Shown here: positions 38,004-48,799 of the stretch, piece after piece
How the letters are laid out: every line of letters starts with the position of its first letter
How positions within the stretch are numbered: position 1 is the stretch's first letter
DNA from: a filamentous cyanobacterium ESFC-1
Lineage (GTDB): Bacteria; Cyanobacteriota; Cyanobacteriia; Cyanobacteriales; Spirulinaceae
Assembly: GCA_000380225.1 (NCBI GenBank)
Contig: KB904821.1
Location: 3,331,631 to 3,395,630, forward strand
DNA: 64,000 nucleotides
Direction of reading: 5' to 3'
Made by a program: the position numbers and the translations under genes
Notes under the pieces: generated by a model
Told to the model about the DNA's origin: nothing
The model's input: the letters and a program-made list of their open reading frames with translations, nothing else
Database searches by the model: none

Positions 38004-38735
38004 ATGGACATTAAAACCGAAAACGTCAAAATTCGTAGCCAAGATGTAGTCGTTGATGCCTACCTCGCCCTGCCCTCTGGGGAAGGCCAATATCCGGCTG
38101 TGGTGGTGGTGCAAGAGATTTTTGGGGTCAACGAGCATATTCGCGATGTCACCCGTAGAATCGCCCAAGAAGGCTATGTCGCGATCGCCCCTGCCATTTA
38201 CCAACGCCAAGCCCCCGGTTTTGAAGTCGGCTACACCCCAGAAGACCTCGAAATCGGCAAAAAATACAAAGCCCAAACCCAAGCCGACGAACTCCTCAGC
38301 GACATACAAGGGGCAGTGGATTACCTCAAAGGCTTACCCGAAGCCCAAGATGGCGGTTATGGCTGTATCGGCTTTTGCTTTGGCGGCCATGTCACTTACC
38401 TCGCCGCCACCCTAGACGATATTACCGCCGCAGCGTCCTTTTATGGGGCAGGAATCGCCACCATGACCCCAGGCGGGGGCGACCCTACCCTTACCCGCAC
38501 CAAAGACATTACAGGCACGATTTACTGCTTCTTTGGCCTCGAAGATGCCAGCATCCCCGTCGAACAAGTCAACCAAATTGAAACAGAATTGCGAAAATAC
38601 AACATTCCCCATCGCATTTTCCGTTATGAAGGCGCAGATCATGGCTTTTTCTGCGACCAACGCAGCAGCTACAACGCCGAAGCCGCCCAAGATGCTTGGC
38701 AAAAGGTTCTTTTCTTGTTCAAAGAGGCATTATAG
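38004..38735 (+). CDS. Dienelactone hydrolase family protein
   Basis: 243 aa, alpha/beta hydrolase. The catalytic triad is intact: Cys in YGCIGFCFGGHVTYL (GxCxGG), Asp in FFGLEDASIP, His in GADHGFFCD. Early part AYLALPSGEGQYPAVVVVQE and VNEHIRDVTRRIAQEGYVAI is typical. Cytosolic; true substrate in cyanobacteria is unknown. No other aromatic degradation gene is near. Confidence 0.9.
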   Translation: MDIKTENVKIRSQDVVVDAYLALPSGEGQYPAVVVVQEIFGVNEHIRDVTRRIAQEGYVAIAPAIYQRQAPGFEVGYTPEDLEIGKKYKAQTQADELLSDIQGAVDYLKGLPEAQDGGYGCIGFCFGGHVTYLAATLDDITAAASFYGAGIATMTPGGGDPTLTRTKDITGTIYCFFGLEDASIPVEQVNQIETELRKYNIPHRIFRYEGADHGFFCDQRSSYNAEAAQDAWQKVLFLFKEAL

Positions 38736-39328
38736 TCATAGTCATTGGTCATTAGCATCTAAGGGGCAGTAGGCAGTGGGCAGTGGGCAGTGGGGGGGAG
38801 TTGAATTTTACCCCAGAAAGTGAGTCAGAAACTTTGGCCTAGATGGCAGACTCTAAAAAAGGCTCAACACTAGAATACACTTGGGTTCGGTTCCTCAAAA
38901 AGCGAATTTAAGTTTCACCGAGAGTCTTTTGTCATTGGTCAATTGTGACAAGTTAAGGCGAAAAGCGTGATGTCAAGAGGGCAGAAAACCCCTGTATCGG
39001 GGAACAGGTCTCCTCGTCCAATCTCAACTTTAGGGTTAGGACAATTTGGTGCTGAAATCGCGCCCAATAACGTAAACTTGGACGGGGAAACCCAGCCCCT
39101 ACAAGCAATTTGACAATAGGTACACATTGGAAGCCTCATCACTCAAGACGAAGGACAAAGGACGAAGGACAAAGGACTAATATCAAAGTATTAAATAATC
39201 TCTACAGACTGGGCGCTTCGATCATTTGCTCGTTACGCTGAAGATAAGTCAGCTAAAATTGCCAGGCTACGGTCAATGACTCGTCCTGTCGCGACTCGCT
39301 CCACTTTTGATTTAATATCCAACAACTT
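38736..39328. repeat. Gene-free repeat mosaic
   Basis: 593 bp with no gene. 38757-38800 GGCAGTG heptamers. 38790-38906 one arm of a ~150-bp inverted pair with 49439-49585. 38958-39120 a degenerate direct repeat of 13441-13610, including GACGGGGAAACCCAGCCCC. 39145-39180 ACGAAGG/ACAAAGG heptamers. The last ~100 bp probably hold the promoter of the S1-domain gene. Confidence 0.8.
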
Positions 39329-40252
39329 ATGACTTTTGCTTCTGAATCCAACCCTTCTCAAGACCGTGATATTTCCTTCTCGATGGATGACTTTGCTCAA
39401 GCGTTAGACTCGCAAAGTTATGACTTCAGTCGCGGAAAACTTGTGCCGGGTAAGGCTTTTGAATACAGTTCTGACGGTGTTTATGTTGATATTGGTGGCA
39501 AGTCTTCGGGCTTTGTCCCCCTGACAGAAATGGCACTAGAACGGGTGACAGAAGCAGATTTACCCGAAATTTTGCCCCTAGATGAAGAACGAGAGTTTTA
39601 TATTCTGCGCGGCCAAGATGATAACGGTCAAGTGATTCTGTCTTTGCGTCAACTCCAACTGCAACAAGCTTGGGAAGAATTACAAGAAATCCAAGAAAGC
39701 GACAAATCCCTACAAATGGAAGTCACCGGGAAAAATCAAGGGGGTATAACGGGTGAAGTGATGGGATTACGGGCGTTTGTGCCGCGATCGCATCTCCTCG
39801 AACGAGATAATCTTGAGATGTTAATCGGTCAACAAATCACCGTTTCTTGTTTGGAAGTGAATCCCGAAACGAAGAAACTGGTTCTTTCCCAACGAAACGC
39901 CATGCGTGCTACTGCAATGCAGCAAATTGTGGCTAAAACCGTGGTTTCGGGCAAAGTGGCCAGTATTAAGCCCTATGGCGTATTTGTAGATATTGGTGGT
40001 GTGACGGGCTTACTGCACATTAGCCAAGTCAGCAAAACCCAAATCGAATCTTTGACCCAACTGTTTCAGATCGGTCAGTCGATTAATGTGGTGGTAACGG
40101 ATGTGGATGAATACAAAAACCGCATTTCCCTGTCTACTAAGCTGCTAGAGGAGTACCCCGGAGAGTTGGTCGAAAAATTTGATGTGGTTATGGCCAATGC
40201 TGAAGAACGCTATCAAGCCAAGCAGGAAACTCCAGAAAATCCAGAGTCTTAG
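39329..40252 (+). CDS. S1 RNA-binding domain protein, ribosomal protein S1 paralogue
   Basis: 307 aa with three S1 OB-fold domains: about 34-103 (GKLVPGKAFEYSSDGVYVDI, SSGFVPLTEM), 120-185 (EVTGKNQGGITGEVMGLRAF, VPRSHL) and 205-275 (VSGKVASIKPYGVFVDIGGV, GLLHISQVSK). Cyanobacteria have two S1 homologues of about 300 aa; this resembles the shorter Rps1b type more than the main one, but I cannot be sure. S1 proteins bind mRNA on the 30S subunit. Confidence 0.85.
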   Translation: MTFASESNPSQDRDISFSMDDFAQALDSQSYDFSRGKLVPGKAFEYSSDGVYVDIGGKSSGFVPLTEMALERVTEADLPEILPLDEEREFYILRGQDDNGQVILSLRQLQLQQAWEELQEIQESDKSLQMEVTGKNQGGITGEVMGLRAFVPRSHLLERDNLEMLIGQQITVSCLEVNPETKKLVLSQRNAMRATAMQQIVAKTVVSGKVASIKPYGVFVDIGGVTGLLHISQVSKTQIESLTQLFQIGQSINVVVTDVDEYKNRISLSTKLLEEYPGELVEKFDVVMANAEERYQAKQETPENPES

Positions 40253-40317
40253 TTTTTGATATTGTTGATTGGGGTCATGGGTTGTTTGCTCAACTTGCCA
40301 ACAATTGATGACCTTTC

Positions 40318-40608
40318 ATGCTTAAACTTAATATTTGCACAACGCTTATGGGTCGCCTAAATCCTCAAGTTCTCCACATGGAGATTAGCCGGATGTTCGC
40401 TCAGGGTCAATCCTTTTTTTGTATCCCCAAGGTACAGGATTGGCTGCGGGAACGCCAATACAATCCGGAGGAATACGATATTATTTTTCACGAAAAGCCA
40501 GCACCTCCCGGCTCAGATTTGGTTAAGATAATCGACATCGAGTTACGCCGCAAAGATGGTCAACCTGTCGATCCGGCACTGCAAGCTGAGGTGAATCGTC
40601 AAACATAA
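40318..40608 (+). CDS. Conserved cyanobacterial hypothetical protein
   Basis: 96 aa, soluble, no recognised domain. Reads MLKLNICTTLMGRLNPQVLH, EISRMFAQGQSFFCIPKVQD, WLRERQYNPEEYDIIFHEKP, and ends DPALQAEVNRQT. An internal ATG at codon 11 (MGRLNPQVLH) is another possible start. It follows the S1-domain gene by 65 bp on the same strand and may be cotranscribed. Function unknown. Confidence 0.6.
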   Translation: MLKLNICTTLMGRLNPQVLHMEISRMFAQGQSFFCIPKVQDWLRERQYNPEEYDIIFHEKPAPPGSDLVKIIDIELRRKDGQPVDPALQAEVNRQT

Positions 40609-40766
40609 CTTGCTCAATGCCGTTAGTTTGAAGATTTGTTGAACTGTTGAACCGGAATTGTGAAAAAACGAGACGAATATAATAGTAATTGTCAAATCTT
40701 TGACAAATTGCTAATGTTTTAAGGATATTTTGGGCGATCGCGTGCCGACCGTTCGTTACCGCAACG

Positions 40767-42611
40767 ATGAAATTTTGGAGTCGCAGTCTAGTTGTCAGGT
40801 TAGTCGGTTACTTCTCGCTACTGTCCCTGATCACAGTATCGAGTGTTGGCATATTAACCTACATGGGCGCAAGAGTCGTAATCAAGCGCTTGGTTTTCGA
40901 TCGTCTGCGCGTTACGGCAACATTGAAAGAAGATGCCCTTAATTTGTTGCTCGACAATCAACAAGAAGCCACCACTGCGATCGCGCAAATCCCCGATTTA
41001 CGGGAACAAGTAGCGATTTTAACCACTCAAGCCCAAAGCGATCGCTCCTTTCAAATCGCTTATGACTTGACGCAAGAATACCTAGATTCTGCTTTAATCA
41101 GCCGTCCTGAAGTCCGCGAGGTGATGCTCCTTGATGCCCAAAATGGCCGGATTTTACTCTCAACGAAACAAAGAAACGAAGGGGAATTTCGTCAAAATAC
41201 ACCGTATTTCCGCCAAGGGCTAGAAGATACGGCCATTCAACCTTTATATCTCCTGCCTTCGACTCAAGAACCCACCATTACCATTTCCACTCCCCTACAA
41301 AACCCTGAAGAAGAAGTAGAAGCGGTTTTAGTCACACATTTTCATCTCAAACCCCTTCTACAAATTGTTTCTGAAAGTACGGGCTTAGGAGAAAGCGGTA
41401 AGGCTTATATCGTCGATCCGAATTATAATTACTACGCCACCGAGCGCTCGGACGAACTGCTCATTCAAGAAAATGTGCGATCGCAAGGTATCGATAAAGC
41501 GGTTGAGGGTCATGTCGGGGGCGGCTTATATCCTGATTATCGCAGCATTCCCGCCATTGGCTATCATCGCTGGGTCGATCGCCTTAATGTTGCGGTAATT
41601 GTGGAAATTGACCAAAATGAAGCCTTTGAACCCGCTCGTCAAATGGCGTTGGGGATTTTCTTAGTCGGATTCGTCGCTGCGGGAATTTTGACTGTAGGGG
41701 TGTATCCCGTCGCCCGTCAAATTGCTCGACCTATCTTAGCCATTACCGAGACAGCTTTGCAAGTAGCCGCCGGGGAGTTTCACCATCAAGCCCCCGTGTT
41801 AACCCAAGATGAGGTGGGCATTTTAGCAGAAGCGTTTAATCGCATGACTCAGCAACTGGATCGGCTGTATTGTGGTTTACAGGAAAACGTGGCTCAATTG
41901 CAAGATGCGGATCGGGCTTTGAGAAAAAGCCTCAGCGAACTCAGATATGAGCAGGAACGCTCGGAAAAGTTGTTATTGAATATTCTGCCCCAACCCATTG
42001 CTTTGCGCCTCAAAGTCGAAGAAACGACCATTGCTGAAAGCTTCGATCGCGTGAGTGTTTTATTTGCCGATTTAGTTCGCTTTACAGAACTCTCTGAGCG
42101 AATTTCCCCGACTGAATTGGTCGAAATTCTCAATGTGATTTTTTCTGAGTTCGATCAACTGTGCGATCGCCACGGTTTAGAGAAAATTAAAACCATTGGT
42201 GATGCTTATATGGTGGTGGGCGGTTTACCCACCCCGAATCCTAATCATGCTGGGGCGATCGCGGAAATGGCTCTCGATATGCAAGATATTATCAGCCAAT
42301 TTGACCGGGAAACCGGAGAATCTTTTAGTCTCCGCATTGGCATTCATAGCGGTTCAGTTGTGGCCGGGGTGATTGGCATTAAAAAGTTTATTTACGACCT
42401 TTGGGGCGATACAGTTAATATTGCCTCTCGCATGGAATCTCAGGGGCTTTCTGACGAAATTCAGGTCACAGAAGCCACTTATGAGCTACTCAAAGACCGC
42501 TTTCATCTCGAAGAACGGGGTAGCATTAAGGTCAAAGGGAAGGGCATGATGACCACTTATCTACTCAAAAATCGCAAGTTTTCGAGAACTTTACCGGATA
42601 GTCTGCCTTAG
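40767..42611 (+). CDS. Membrane-bound class III adenylate cyclase with extracellular sensor
   Basis: 614 aa. TM1 (about 10-32, LVGYFSLLSLITVSSVGILT), an extracytoplasmic Cache-like domain (to about 285), TM2 (MALGIFLVGFVAAGILTVGV), HAMP (RPILAITETALQVAAGEF), coiled coil, and a class III cyclase domain (about 425-600). Catalytic residues are present: metal aspartate FADLVRF, second metal site KTIGDAYMVVGG, adenine-specifying Lys in EKIKTIGDAY and Asp in IYDLWGDTVNIASRME, so cAMP is the likely product. An external signal probably sets cAMP levels. Confidence 0.9.
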   Translation: MKFWSRSLVVRLVGYFSLLSLITVSSVGILTYMGARVVIKRLVFDRLRVTATLKEDALNLLLDNQQEATTAIAQIPDLREQVAILTTQAQSDRSFQIAYDLTQEYLDSALISRPEVREVMLLDAQNGRILLSTKQRNEGEFRQNTPYFRQGLEDTAIQPLYLLPSTQEPTITISTPLQNPEEEVEAVLVTHFHLKPLLQIVSESTGLGESGKAYIVDPNYNYYATERSDELLIQENVRSQGIDKAVEGHVGGGLYPDYRSIPAIGYHRWVDRLNVAVIVEIDQNEAFEPARQMALGIFLVGFVAAGILTVGVYPVARQIARPILAITETALQVAAGEFHHQAPVLTQDEVGILAEAFNRMTQQLDRLYCGLQENVAQLQDADRALRKSLSELRYEQERSEKLLLNILPQPIALRLKVEETTIAESFDRVSVLFADLVRFTELSERISPTELVEILNVIFSEFDQLCDRHGLEKIKTIGDAYMVVGGLPTPNPNHAGAIAEMALDMQDIISQFDRETGESFSLRIGIHSGSVVAGVIGIKKFIYDLWGDTVNIASRMESQGLSDEIQVTEATYELLKDRFHLEERGSIKVKGKGMMTTYLLKNRKFSRTLPDSLP

Positions 42612-42856
42612 AGGAATTTTGTTATTGGTTGTTGGTTATTGGTTGTTGGTTATTGGTTATTGGTTATTGGTTGTTGGTTGTTGGTTATTGGTTATTGGTT
42701 ATTTCCTCCCCCGATCTTTTTGGGGAACAACACCCTCTCTCAAAACAAGAACAAACAACAAATAACAGAAAACCAGTCAATCATCGGAAAAACGTTCCAC
42801 TTAGGTGCTGATAACTGAAAAACCCTACTGTCCAAAACTGTTAAAAAGATTCATTT
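42612..42856. repeat. TTGGTTA/TTGGTTG heptamer array
   Basis: 42622-42706 holds about twelve TTGGTTA and TTGGTTG copies. The remaining bases to 42856 hold short CAAACAA-type repeats and no gene. Confidence 0.9.
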
Positions 42857-43291
42857 ATGTTGAAAATATTTAAGCGATTTAATGTTGTGATAGGATTGGC
42901 GATCGCGTCTTTGGGATTATTTTCAGGGGACGCGATCGCGGGGACTTGTGTAGCCAGTAGTAGCTGCGGGCCGCCTCGCGTTCAGTTTGCCCCCGGTTCT
43001 AGAGTCACCATTGAAGTTGTCAATTTAGCCCCGGTTCCCGTGTATATTCAGCACGTTGGCATGATGTATCCCGATACCATTTTCTTCGGAGAACCGCCTA
43101 CAATTTTAAGCGGAACAACCCTAACTCCGAATTTTTCGCTGCTGTTTTGGCATTATGAAGGCGAGACATTAACCGCCAATGTTTTACAACCCAGTCCGGG
43201 GGTGATGCGCGTTGAAATTCGTCCGGGGGGCGCGATTTCGGGCAATAACGGTATTTATTTACGCAACGATGGCAGTGTAGATATTCTTTAG
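42857..43291 (+). CDS. Secreted hypothetical protein
   Basis: 144 aa. Signal peptide (MLKIFKRFNVVIGLAIASLG to SGDAIAG) with a likely cleavage after AIA. The mature part is beta-rich with two N-terminal cysteines (GTCVASSSCGPP) and a pattern VTIEVVNLAPVPVYIQHV, LSGTTLTPNFSLLFWHYEG, VMRVEIRPGG. No family recognised. Probably periplasmic. Confidence 0.65.
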   Translation: MLKIFKRFNVVIGLAIASLGLFSGDAIAGTCVASSSCGPPRVQFAPGSRVTIEVVNLAPVPVYIQHVGMMYPDTIFFGEPPTILSGTTLTPNFSLLFWHYEGETLTANVLQPSPGVMRVEIRPGGAISGNNGIYLRNDGSVDIL

Positions 43292-43370
43292 CTGCGTTTT
43301 TTCGAGTTTTTGCGAAAATTCGGGGGTCAAGGGGCTTGCTTTTTGGCTTTTTTTGTTTTACTATTTTCTT

Positions 43371-43419
43371 ATAATGGAAATATTGGCAAAATTTTTAAAA
43401 TCGGCACTATTTCCATTAT
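43371..43419. repeat. 12-bp inverted repeat ATAATGGAAATA / TATTTCCATTAT
   Basis: Perfect arms at 43371-43382 and 43408-43419 around an AT-rich 25-nt spacer. Lies between convergent genes; a terminator or a miniature mobile element is possible. No matching second copy was found in this window. Confidence 0.6.
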
Positions 43420-43530
43420 GAAAAAATAATATCAGAAATTCAGCAAAAAGTATAGCCCCCATTTAACATTTTGAAATTTTTAGATCGCGGGTAGAAAAAT
43501 GAAATAAGGGGCGATCGCCGCTCAACCCAT

Positions 43531-45060
43531 TTATTCTGCCAACTCCTCGAAATCCTCGTCATCATCCTCATCGGGTGAAGGCATAGTGCCAAAACGAGGT
43601 TGTGGGGGAATTGCCGCCACGATCGCGTCAATCACCTTACCCACCGGGACAATCTCAATCCCCAAATCATCCGCAAAAGTCTGACCCTTGGGTACAATTG
43701 CCCGTTTAAAGCCGAGTTTTGCCGCCTCCTTGAGTCTGAGTTCCATTTGCGACACCAAGCGCACTTGCCCCCCCAAACCCACCTCACCAATGAGAACAGT
43801 ACGATGGTCTACAATGCGATCGCGAAAACTCGCCACCACCGCGATCGCCACCCCCAAATCCGCCGCCGGTTCAGCCACCCCCAAACCGCCAGCCGAAGCC
43901 ACATAAGCATCTAACTTCGACAAAGGAATGCCCACCCGCTTTTCTAGCACCGCCAAAATCTGCTGTAAGCGGCTGTAATCGACTCCAGTAGTAGACCGAC
44001 GAGGAGAAGAATAGCTCGTCGGACTAACCAGGGCTTGTAACTCCACCACAAGCGGCCTTGTTCCTTCACAAGCCACCACCGTTGCTGTACCGGGGACAAA
44101 CTCATCGCGACTCCCCAAAAACAACTCCGACGGGTTAGCCACTTCTTGCAACCCATGTTCGACCATCTCGAAAATGCCGATTTCGTGGGTTGAACCAAAG
44201 CGATTTTTCACCGATCGCAACAAGCGGTGGGACGCATAGCGATCGCCCTCAAAATACAAGACCGTATCCACCAGGTGTTCTAGGACACGCGGCCCCGCGA
44301 TCGCCCCTTCCTTGGTCACATGACCCACAATCAGCAACGTAATATTTTCCCGTTTCCCCACCTGCATCAACGCCGAAGTACATTCGCGTACCTGAGCCAC
44401 AGAACCCGGCGCAGAACTCAAAGAAGCAAAATAAAGCGTCTGAATACTATCAATTACTGCCATTTGCGGCTTGAGGGCTTCTAATTCCCGCAAAATTTCC
44501 TCTAAATCCGTTTCAGGCAGAATATAGATATTCGTATCCGTGTCGATCGATTGCCCTTGAGACTCGTCCGCTTCATCTTCTGAGTCCTTTTGGTCTTCCC
44601 CCACCCCCAAACGAGCAGCCCGCAGCTTCACCTGTTGGCCGGATTCTTCGGCACTCACATACAGCACCCGATGACCTCGGGCCATACGATTCGCCGTTTG
44701 CAGCAACAACGTAGACTTACCAATACCCGGATCGCCCCCAATCAGCACCAAAGACCCCGGAACAACGCCACCCCCCAACACCCGGTCAAACTCGTCATAA
44801 CCGGAGGTAAAGCGGGTTTGGACATCTTCAGAAATCTGGGAAAAGCGCAAAGATGAGCGCGGCGCGGGTTCGGTCGCAGACGAACGGCGCGATCGCGTGT
44901 TAGACTGCCAACCGCCCCGATTAATGACACTACTGGCTTCGGGGAGTTGTGTTTGCTCGTCGATGGTGCCATATTCCGAACAACTGGGACAGCGACCAAA
45001 CCATTGCGGCGATTCAGCACCACAGGCACTACAAACGTAAACGGTGCGAGACTTTGGCAT
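43531..45060 (-). CDS. radA: DNA repair protein RadA/Sms
   Basis: 509 aa. Branch-migration ATPase in recombination. Zinc finger VCSACGAESPQWFGRCPSCS, Walker A GGDPGIGKSTLLLQ, the RadA-specific KNRFGSTHEIGIFEM motif, and a C-terminal Lon-protease-like domain (VGIPLSKLDAYVASAGGLGV, GEVGLGGQVRLVSQMELRLK) are all present. An acidic insert (DQKDSEDEADESQGQSID) lies in the ATPase domain, and the C-terminus is acidic (DEDDDEDFEELAE). Confidence 0.95.
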   Translation of the reverse strand: MPKSRTVYVCSACGAESPQWFGRCPSCSEYGTIDEQTQLPEASSVINRGGWQSNTRSRRSSATEPAPRSSLRFSQISEDVQTRFTSGYDEFDRVLGGGVVPGSLVLIGGDPGIGKSTLLLQTANRMARGHRVLYVSAEESGQQVKLRAARLGVGEDQKDSEDEADESQGQSIDTDTNIYILPETDLEEILRELEALKPQMAVIDSIQTLYFASLSSAPGSVAQVRECTSALMQVGKRENITLLIVGHVTKEGAIAGPRVLEHLVDTVLYFEGDRYASHRLLRSVKNRFGSTHEIGIFEMVEHGLQEVANPSELFLGSRDEFVPGTATVVACEGTRPLVVELQALVSPTSYSSPRRSTTGVDYSRLQQILAVLEKRVGIPLSKLDAYVASAGGLGVAEPAADLGVAIAVVASFRDRIVDHRTVLIGEVGLGGQVRLVSQMELRLKEAAKLGFKRAIVPKGQTFADDLGIEIVPVGKVIDAIVAAIPPQPRFGTMPSPDEDDDEDFEELAE

Positions 45061-45284
45061 TTTTGGGTTTATCTTATAAAAATAAAAAGAATCGTTACAA
45101 TCTGAAGGTTTGTTTAATAAGATTTAACAAATCCCAGTCAAAAATTTTCTTTTGTTTAAAGAATCAAAGTCCGATTCTGGTCGGGAAGACCGCCATAAAC
45201 CGTTATTGTAGAAATACAAGCTATTAACAATTTATGCAAAGGATTGATAATCGTTTGTAACGTTACAAGGAGTGTTGAGTTAAC

Positions 45285-46013
45285 TTGGAGACTCATAAAG
45301 AAAAAATCCTCGTCGTTGATGATGAGGCCAGTATCCGTCGTATCTTGGAAACCCGCCTTTCCATGATCGGCTACGATGTCGTTACCGCCGCCGACGGCGA
45401 AGAAGCCATTGAAGCCTTCCGGGATGCTAATCCAGATTTAGTGGTGTTAGATGTGATGATGCCGAAACTCGACGGTTACGGTGTTTGTCAAGAACTCCGC
45501 AAAGAATCGGATATTCCCATCATTATGCTAACGGCTTTGGGGGATGTGGCCGATCGCATTACCGGACTAGAACTGGGTGCAGATGATTATGTCGTCAAGC
45601 CCTTTTCACCCAAAGAGTTAGAAGCCAGGATTCGTTCAGTGCTGCGTCGCGTTGAGAAAAATGGCAGTCCCGGCATCCCCAGTTCCGGCGTAATTCAAGT
45701 CGGTTCGATCAAAATCGATACGAATAAACGCCAAGTGTACAAAGGCGACGAACGCATCCGCCTGACCGGGATGGAGTTCAGCTTGCTGGAGTTATTAGTC
45801 AGTCGTTCGGGGGAAGCCTTTTCCCGTTCGGAAATTTTACAAGAGGTGTGGGGCTATACTCCCGAACGCCATGTGGATACCCGTGTGGTGGATGTTCACA
45901 TTTCCCGCCTCCGGGCTAAATTAGAAGACGATCCGAGCAATCCCGAACTGATTTTGACAGCGCGAGGCACAGGCTATTTGTTTCAGCGCATTTTAGAACC
46001 GGGAGAAGAATAG
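45285..46013 (+). CDS. rpaB: OmpR-family response regulator RpaB (Ycf27)
   Basis: 242 aa, TTG start (LETHKEKILVVDDEAS); no in-frame ATG fits the family start. Receiver domain with phosphoacceptor Asp in PDLVVLDVMMPKLDGYG and Lys in DDYVVKPFSPKEL, winged-helix output domain with RVVDVHISRLRAKLEDDP. Nearly invariant among cyanobacteria: RpaB controls high-light and photosystem genes through HLR1 sites. No kinase adjoins, as usual. I do not see a clear HLR1 pair upstream. Confidence 0.93.
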   Translation: METHKEKILVVDDEASIRRILETRLSMIGYDVVTAADGEEAIEAFRDANPDLVVLDVMMPKLDGYGVCQELRKESDIPIIMLTALGDVADRITGLELGADDYVVKPFSPKELEARIRSVLRRVEKNGSPGIPSSGVIQVGSIKIDTNKRQVYKGDERIRLTGMEFSLLELLVSRSGEAFSRSEILQEVWGYTPERHVDTRVVDVHISRLRAKLEDDPSNPELILTARGTGYLFQRILEPGEE

Positions 46014-46102
46014 CGTTTTAAAAGGGTATTGGTTGAAAGCCAGAGACGAGTGCAATTTTGTCTTTCAACCCTAGCCTTTTTTTGTCGCAGTAATGAGAAT
46101 TT

Positions 46103-47008
<906 letters not shown>

Positions 47009-48115
47009 GTGGTTCAAACACCAATCCCGAATACAACGACAACTCGCGCATCTTTCCCCTTAGAGGGGGAAGCCCTACAAAGCGCCTTAGACCAATTAGT
47101 AACCGATATTGTCAACGGCGATCGCATCTCCAAAGAAACCGCGATCGCCCTAACCCAAATCGAAGGGCAAGACAACATCCTCAAACTTTGTGAAGCCGCC
47201 GATCGCGTGCGGCAAGCCTGTTGTGGCAACAAAGTCGATTTATGCAGCATTATCAACGTAAAATCTGGCAGTTGCTCGGAAAATTGCGGCTTTTGTTCCC
47301 AATCCGTCCACCATCCCGGCGAAAACTCCCCGGTGTACGGCCTCAAAACCCAAGAAGAAATCTTAGCCCAAGCCCAAGCCGCCGCCGATGCCGGGGCAAA
47401 GCGTTTTTGCCTCGTCAGTCAAGGCCGCGGCCCCAAATACAGCAGCCCCAAATCCTCGGAATTTAGCGAAATTATCGCCACCGTCCGCGCCATTATCGAC
47501 CAAACCAACATTAAACCCTGTTGCGCCCTAGGGGAAGTCACCCCCGAACAAGCCGAAGCCTTACGAGAAGCGGGAGTCACCCGTTACAACCACAACCTCG
47601 AAGCCTCGGAAAACTTTTTCGACAAGATTGTAACCACCCATACCTGGCGCGATCGCGTCGAAACCGTGAAAAACCTCAAAAATGCAGGTATTCAAGCCTG
47701 TACAGGCGGAATTATGGGGATGGGTGAAAGTTGGGAAGATCGGGTAGACTTAGCTTTAGCACTGCGCGAGCTTGAAGTCGATTCTGTGCCAATTAACCTA
47801 CTCAACCCCCGCCAGGGAACGCCCTTGGGCGATCTACCGCGTCTCGATCCCTTTGATGCCCTCAAAGCGATCGCGATTTTCCGTCTCATTCTCCCCGAAC
47901 AAATCCTGCGCTATGCAGGAGGCCGCGAAGCCGTTATGGGAGAACTGCAAAGCCTCGGTTTAAAAGCAGGCATCAACGCCATGTTGATCGGTCACTACCT
48001 CACAACCATGGGTCAACCCCCCGAACGCGACCATGCTATGCTGAACAACTTAGGACTTGAAGGTGGTGAAGCCCCTATTCCTGGTGAATATCAAGCCCCG
48101 TCCCCAACCTCGTAA
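47009..48115 (+). CDS. bioB: Biotin synthase
   Basis: 368 aa, GTG start ([16 protein letters not shown]). Radical SAM enzyme that inserts sulfur into dethiobiotin. The [4Fe-4S] cysteines are in [13 protein letters not shown], the [2Fe-2S] site residues ([26 protein letters not shown]) and the conserved Arg region follow. Length is slightly above average because of an N-terminal extension. The end overlaps bioY. Confidence 0.95.
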   Translation: MVQTPIPNTTTTRASFPLEGEALQSALDQLVTDIVNGDRISKETAIALTQIEGQDNILKLCEAADRVRQACCGNKVDLCSIINVKSGSCSENCGFCSQSVHHPGENSPVYGLKTQEEILAQAQAAADAGAKRFCLVSQGRGPKYSSPKSSEFSEIIATVRAIIDQTNIKPCCALGEVTPEQAEALREAGVTRYNHNLEASENFFDKIVTTHTWRDRVETVKNLKNAGIQACTGGIMGMGESWEDRVDLALALRELEVDSVPINLLNPRQGTPLGDLPRLDPFDALKAIAIFRLILPEQILRYAGGREAVMGELQSLGLKAGINAMLIGHYLTTMGQPPERDHAMLNNLGLEGGEAPIPGEYQAPSPTS

Positions 48116-48758
48116 TCGTCGGCGATCGCGTCCTCGTTCTTCTAAATCGCGTCAATCCGACAACTCCCCTAAAATCTCTGCCCCGATTCAGTTTTTATGG
48201 GCGGTCATTGGTTTACTCTTAACCATTGGCGGCACCATGATCGAAGCCTTTTGGACAAACTTTCCTTGGGATTGGGCCCAAAGTGGCGTTTATCCCGTGT
48301 CTTTGGGCGTAACCTGCCAAATTGGGGCAGTATTATTAGTCGGTTGCTTGGGGGGCAAAAACGCCGCCGCTTTATCCCAAATCGCCTATTTGGTTTTGGG
48401 ATTGGCTTGGAAACCCGTTTTCGACCAAGGCGGCGGTATTGCCTATATGATCAAACCCACCTTTGGCTACATTATTGGTTTTATTCCGGGGGCGTGGTTG
48501 TGCGGTTTTCTGGCATTTCGTCACAAAGCCAAACTCGAATCCCTCGCCTTTAGCTGTTTAGGAGGCTTGGGAGTGATTCATTTTATCGGCGTGACTTACC
48601 TAGCCGGATTGCAGTTATTTAGTCCCTTGGGGGAAGGTTTTATGGCACTATTACAGGGGATTGTGCGCTATTCGATTGTGCCGTTACCCGGTCAAATCGC
48701 GATCGTTTGTGCCATTTCGGTTCTTAGCTTTGTGCTGCGACAAATACTATTTTATTAG
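48084..48758 (+). CDS. bioY: Biotin transporter BioY (ECF S component)
   Basis: About 224 aa from a GTG at 48084 ([14 protein letters not shown]); the extreme N-terminus is Arg/Ser-rich and uncertain, and an ATG at 48237 (MIEAFWTNFPWDW) is another option. The core has six hydrophobic helices and BioY motifs (GVTCQIGAVLLVGCLGG, DQGGGIAYMIKPTFGYIIGF, PGAWLCGFLAF). It binds biotin in the membrane. The 32-bp overlap with bioB suggests translational coupling and joint control of synthesis and uptake. Confidence 0.85.
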   Translation: MNIKPRPQPRNRRRSRPRSSKSRQSDNSPKISAPIQFLWAVIGLLLTIGGTMIEAFWTNFPWDWAQSGVYPVSLGVTCQIGAVLLVGCLGGKNAAALSQIAYLVLGLAWKPVFDQGGGIAYMIKPTFGYIIGFIPGAWLCGFLAFRHKAKLESLAFSCLGGLGVIHFIGVTYLAGLQLFSPLGEGFMALLQGIVRYSIVPLPGQIAIVCAISVLSFVLRQILFY

Positions 48759-48799
48759 TCATTTGTCATTTGTCTTTTATCCTTCGTTATTAGTCTTTA

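Noticed and set aside
45061-45284. HLR1 autoregulatory site upstream of rpaB
   Set aside because: Single GTTACA-like pieces occur but not as the properly spaced direct repeat.
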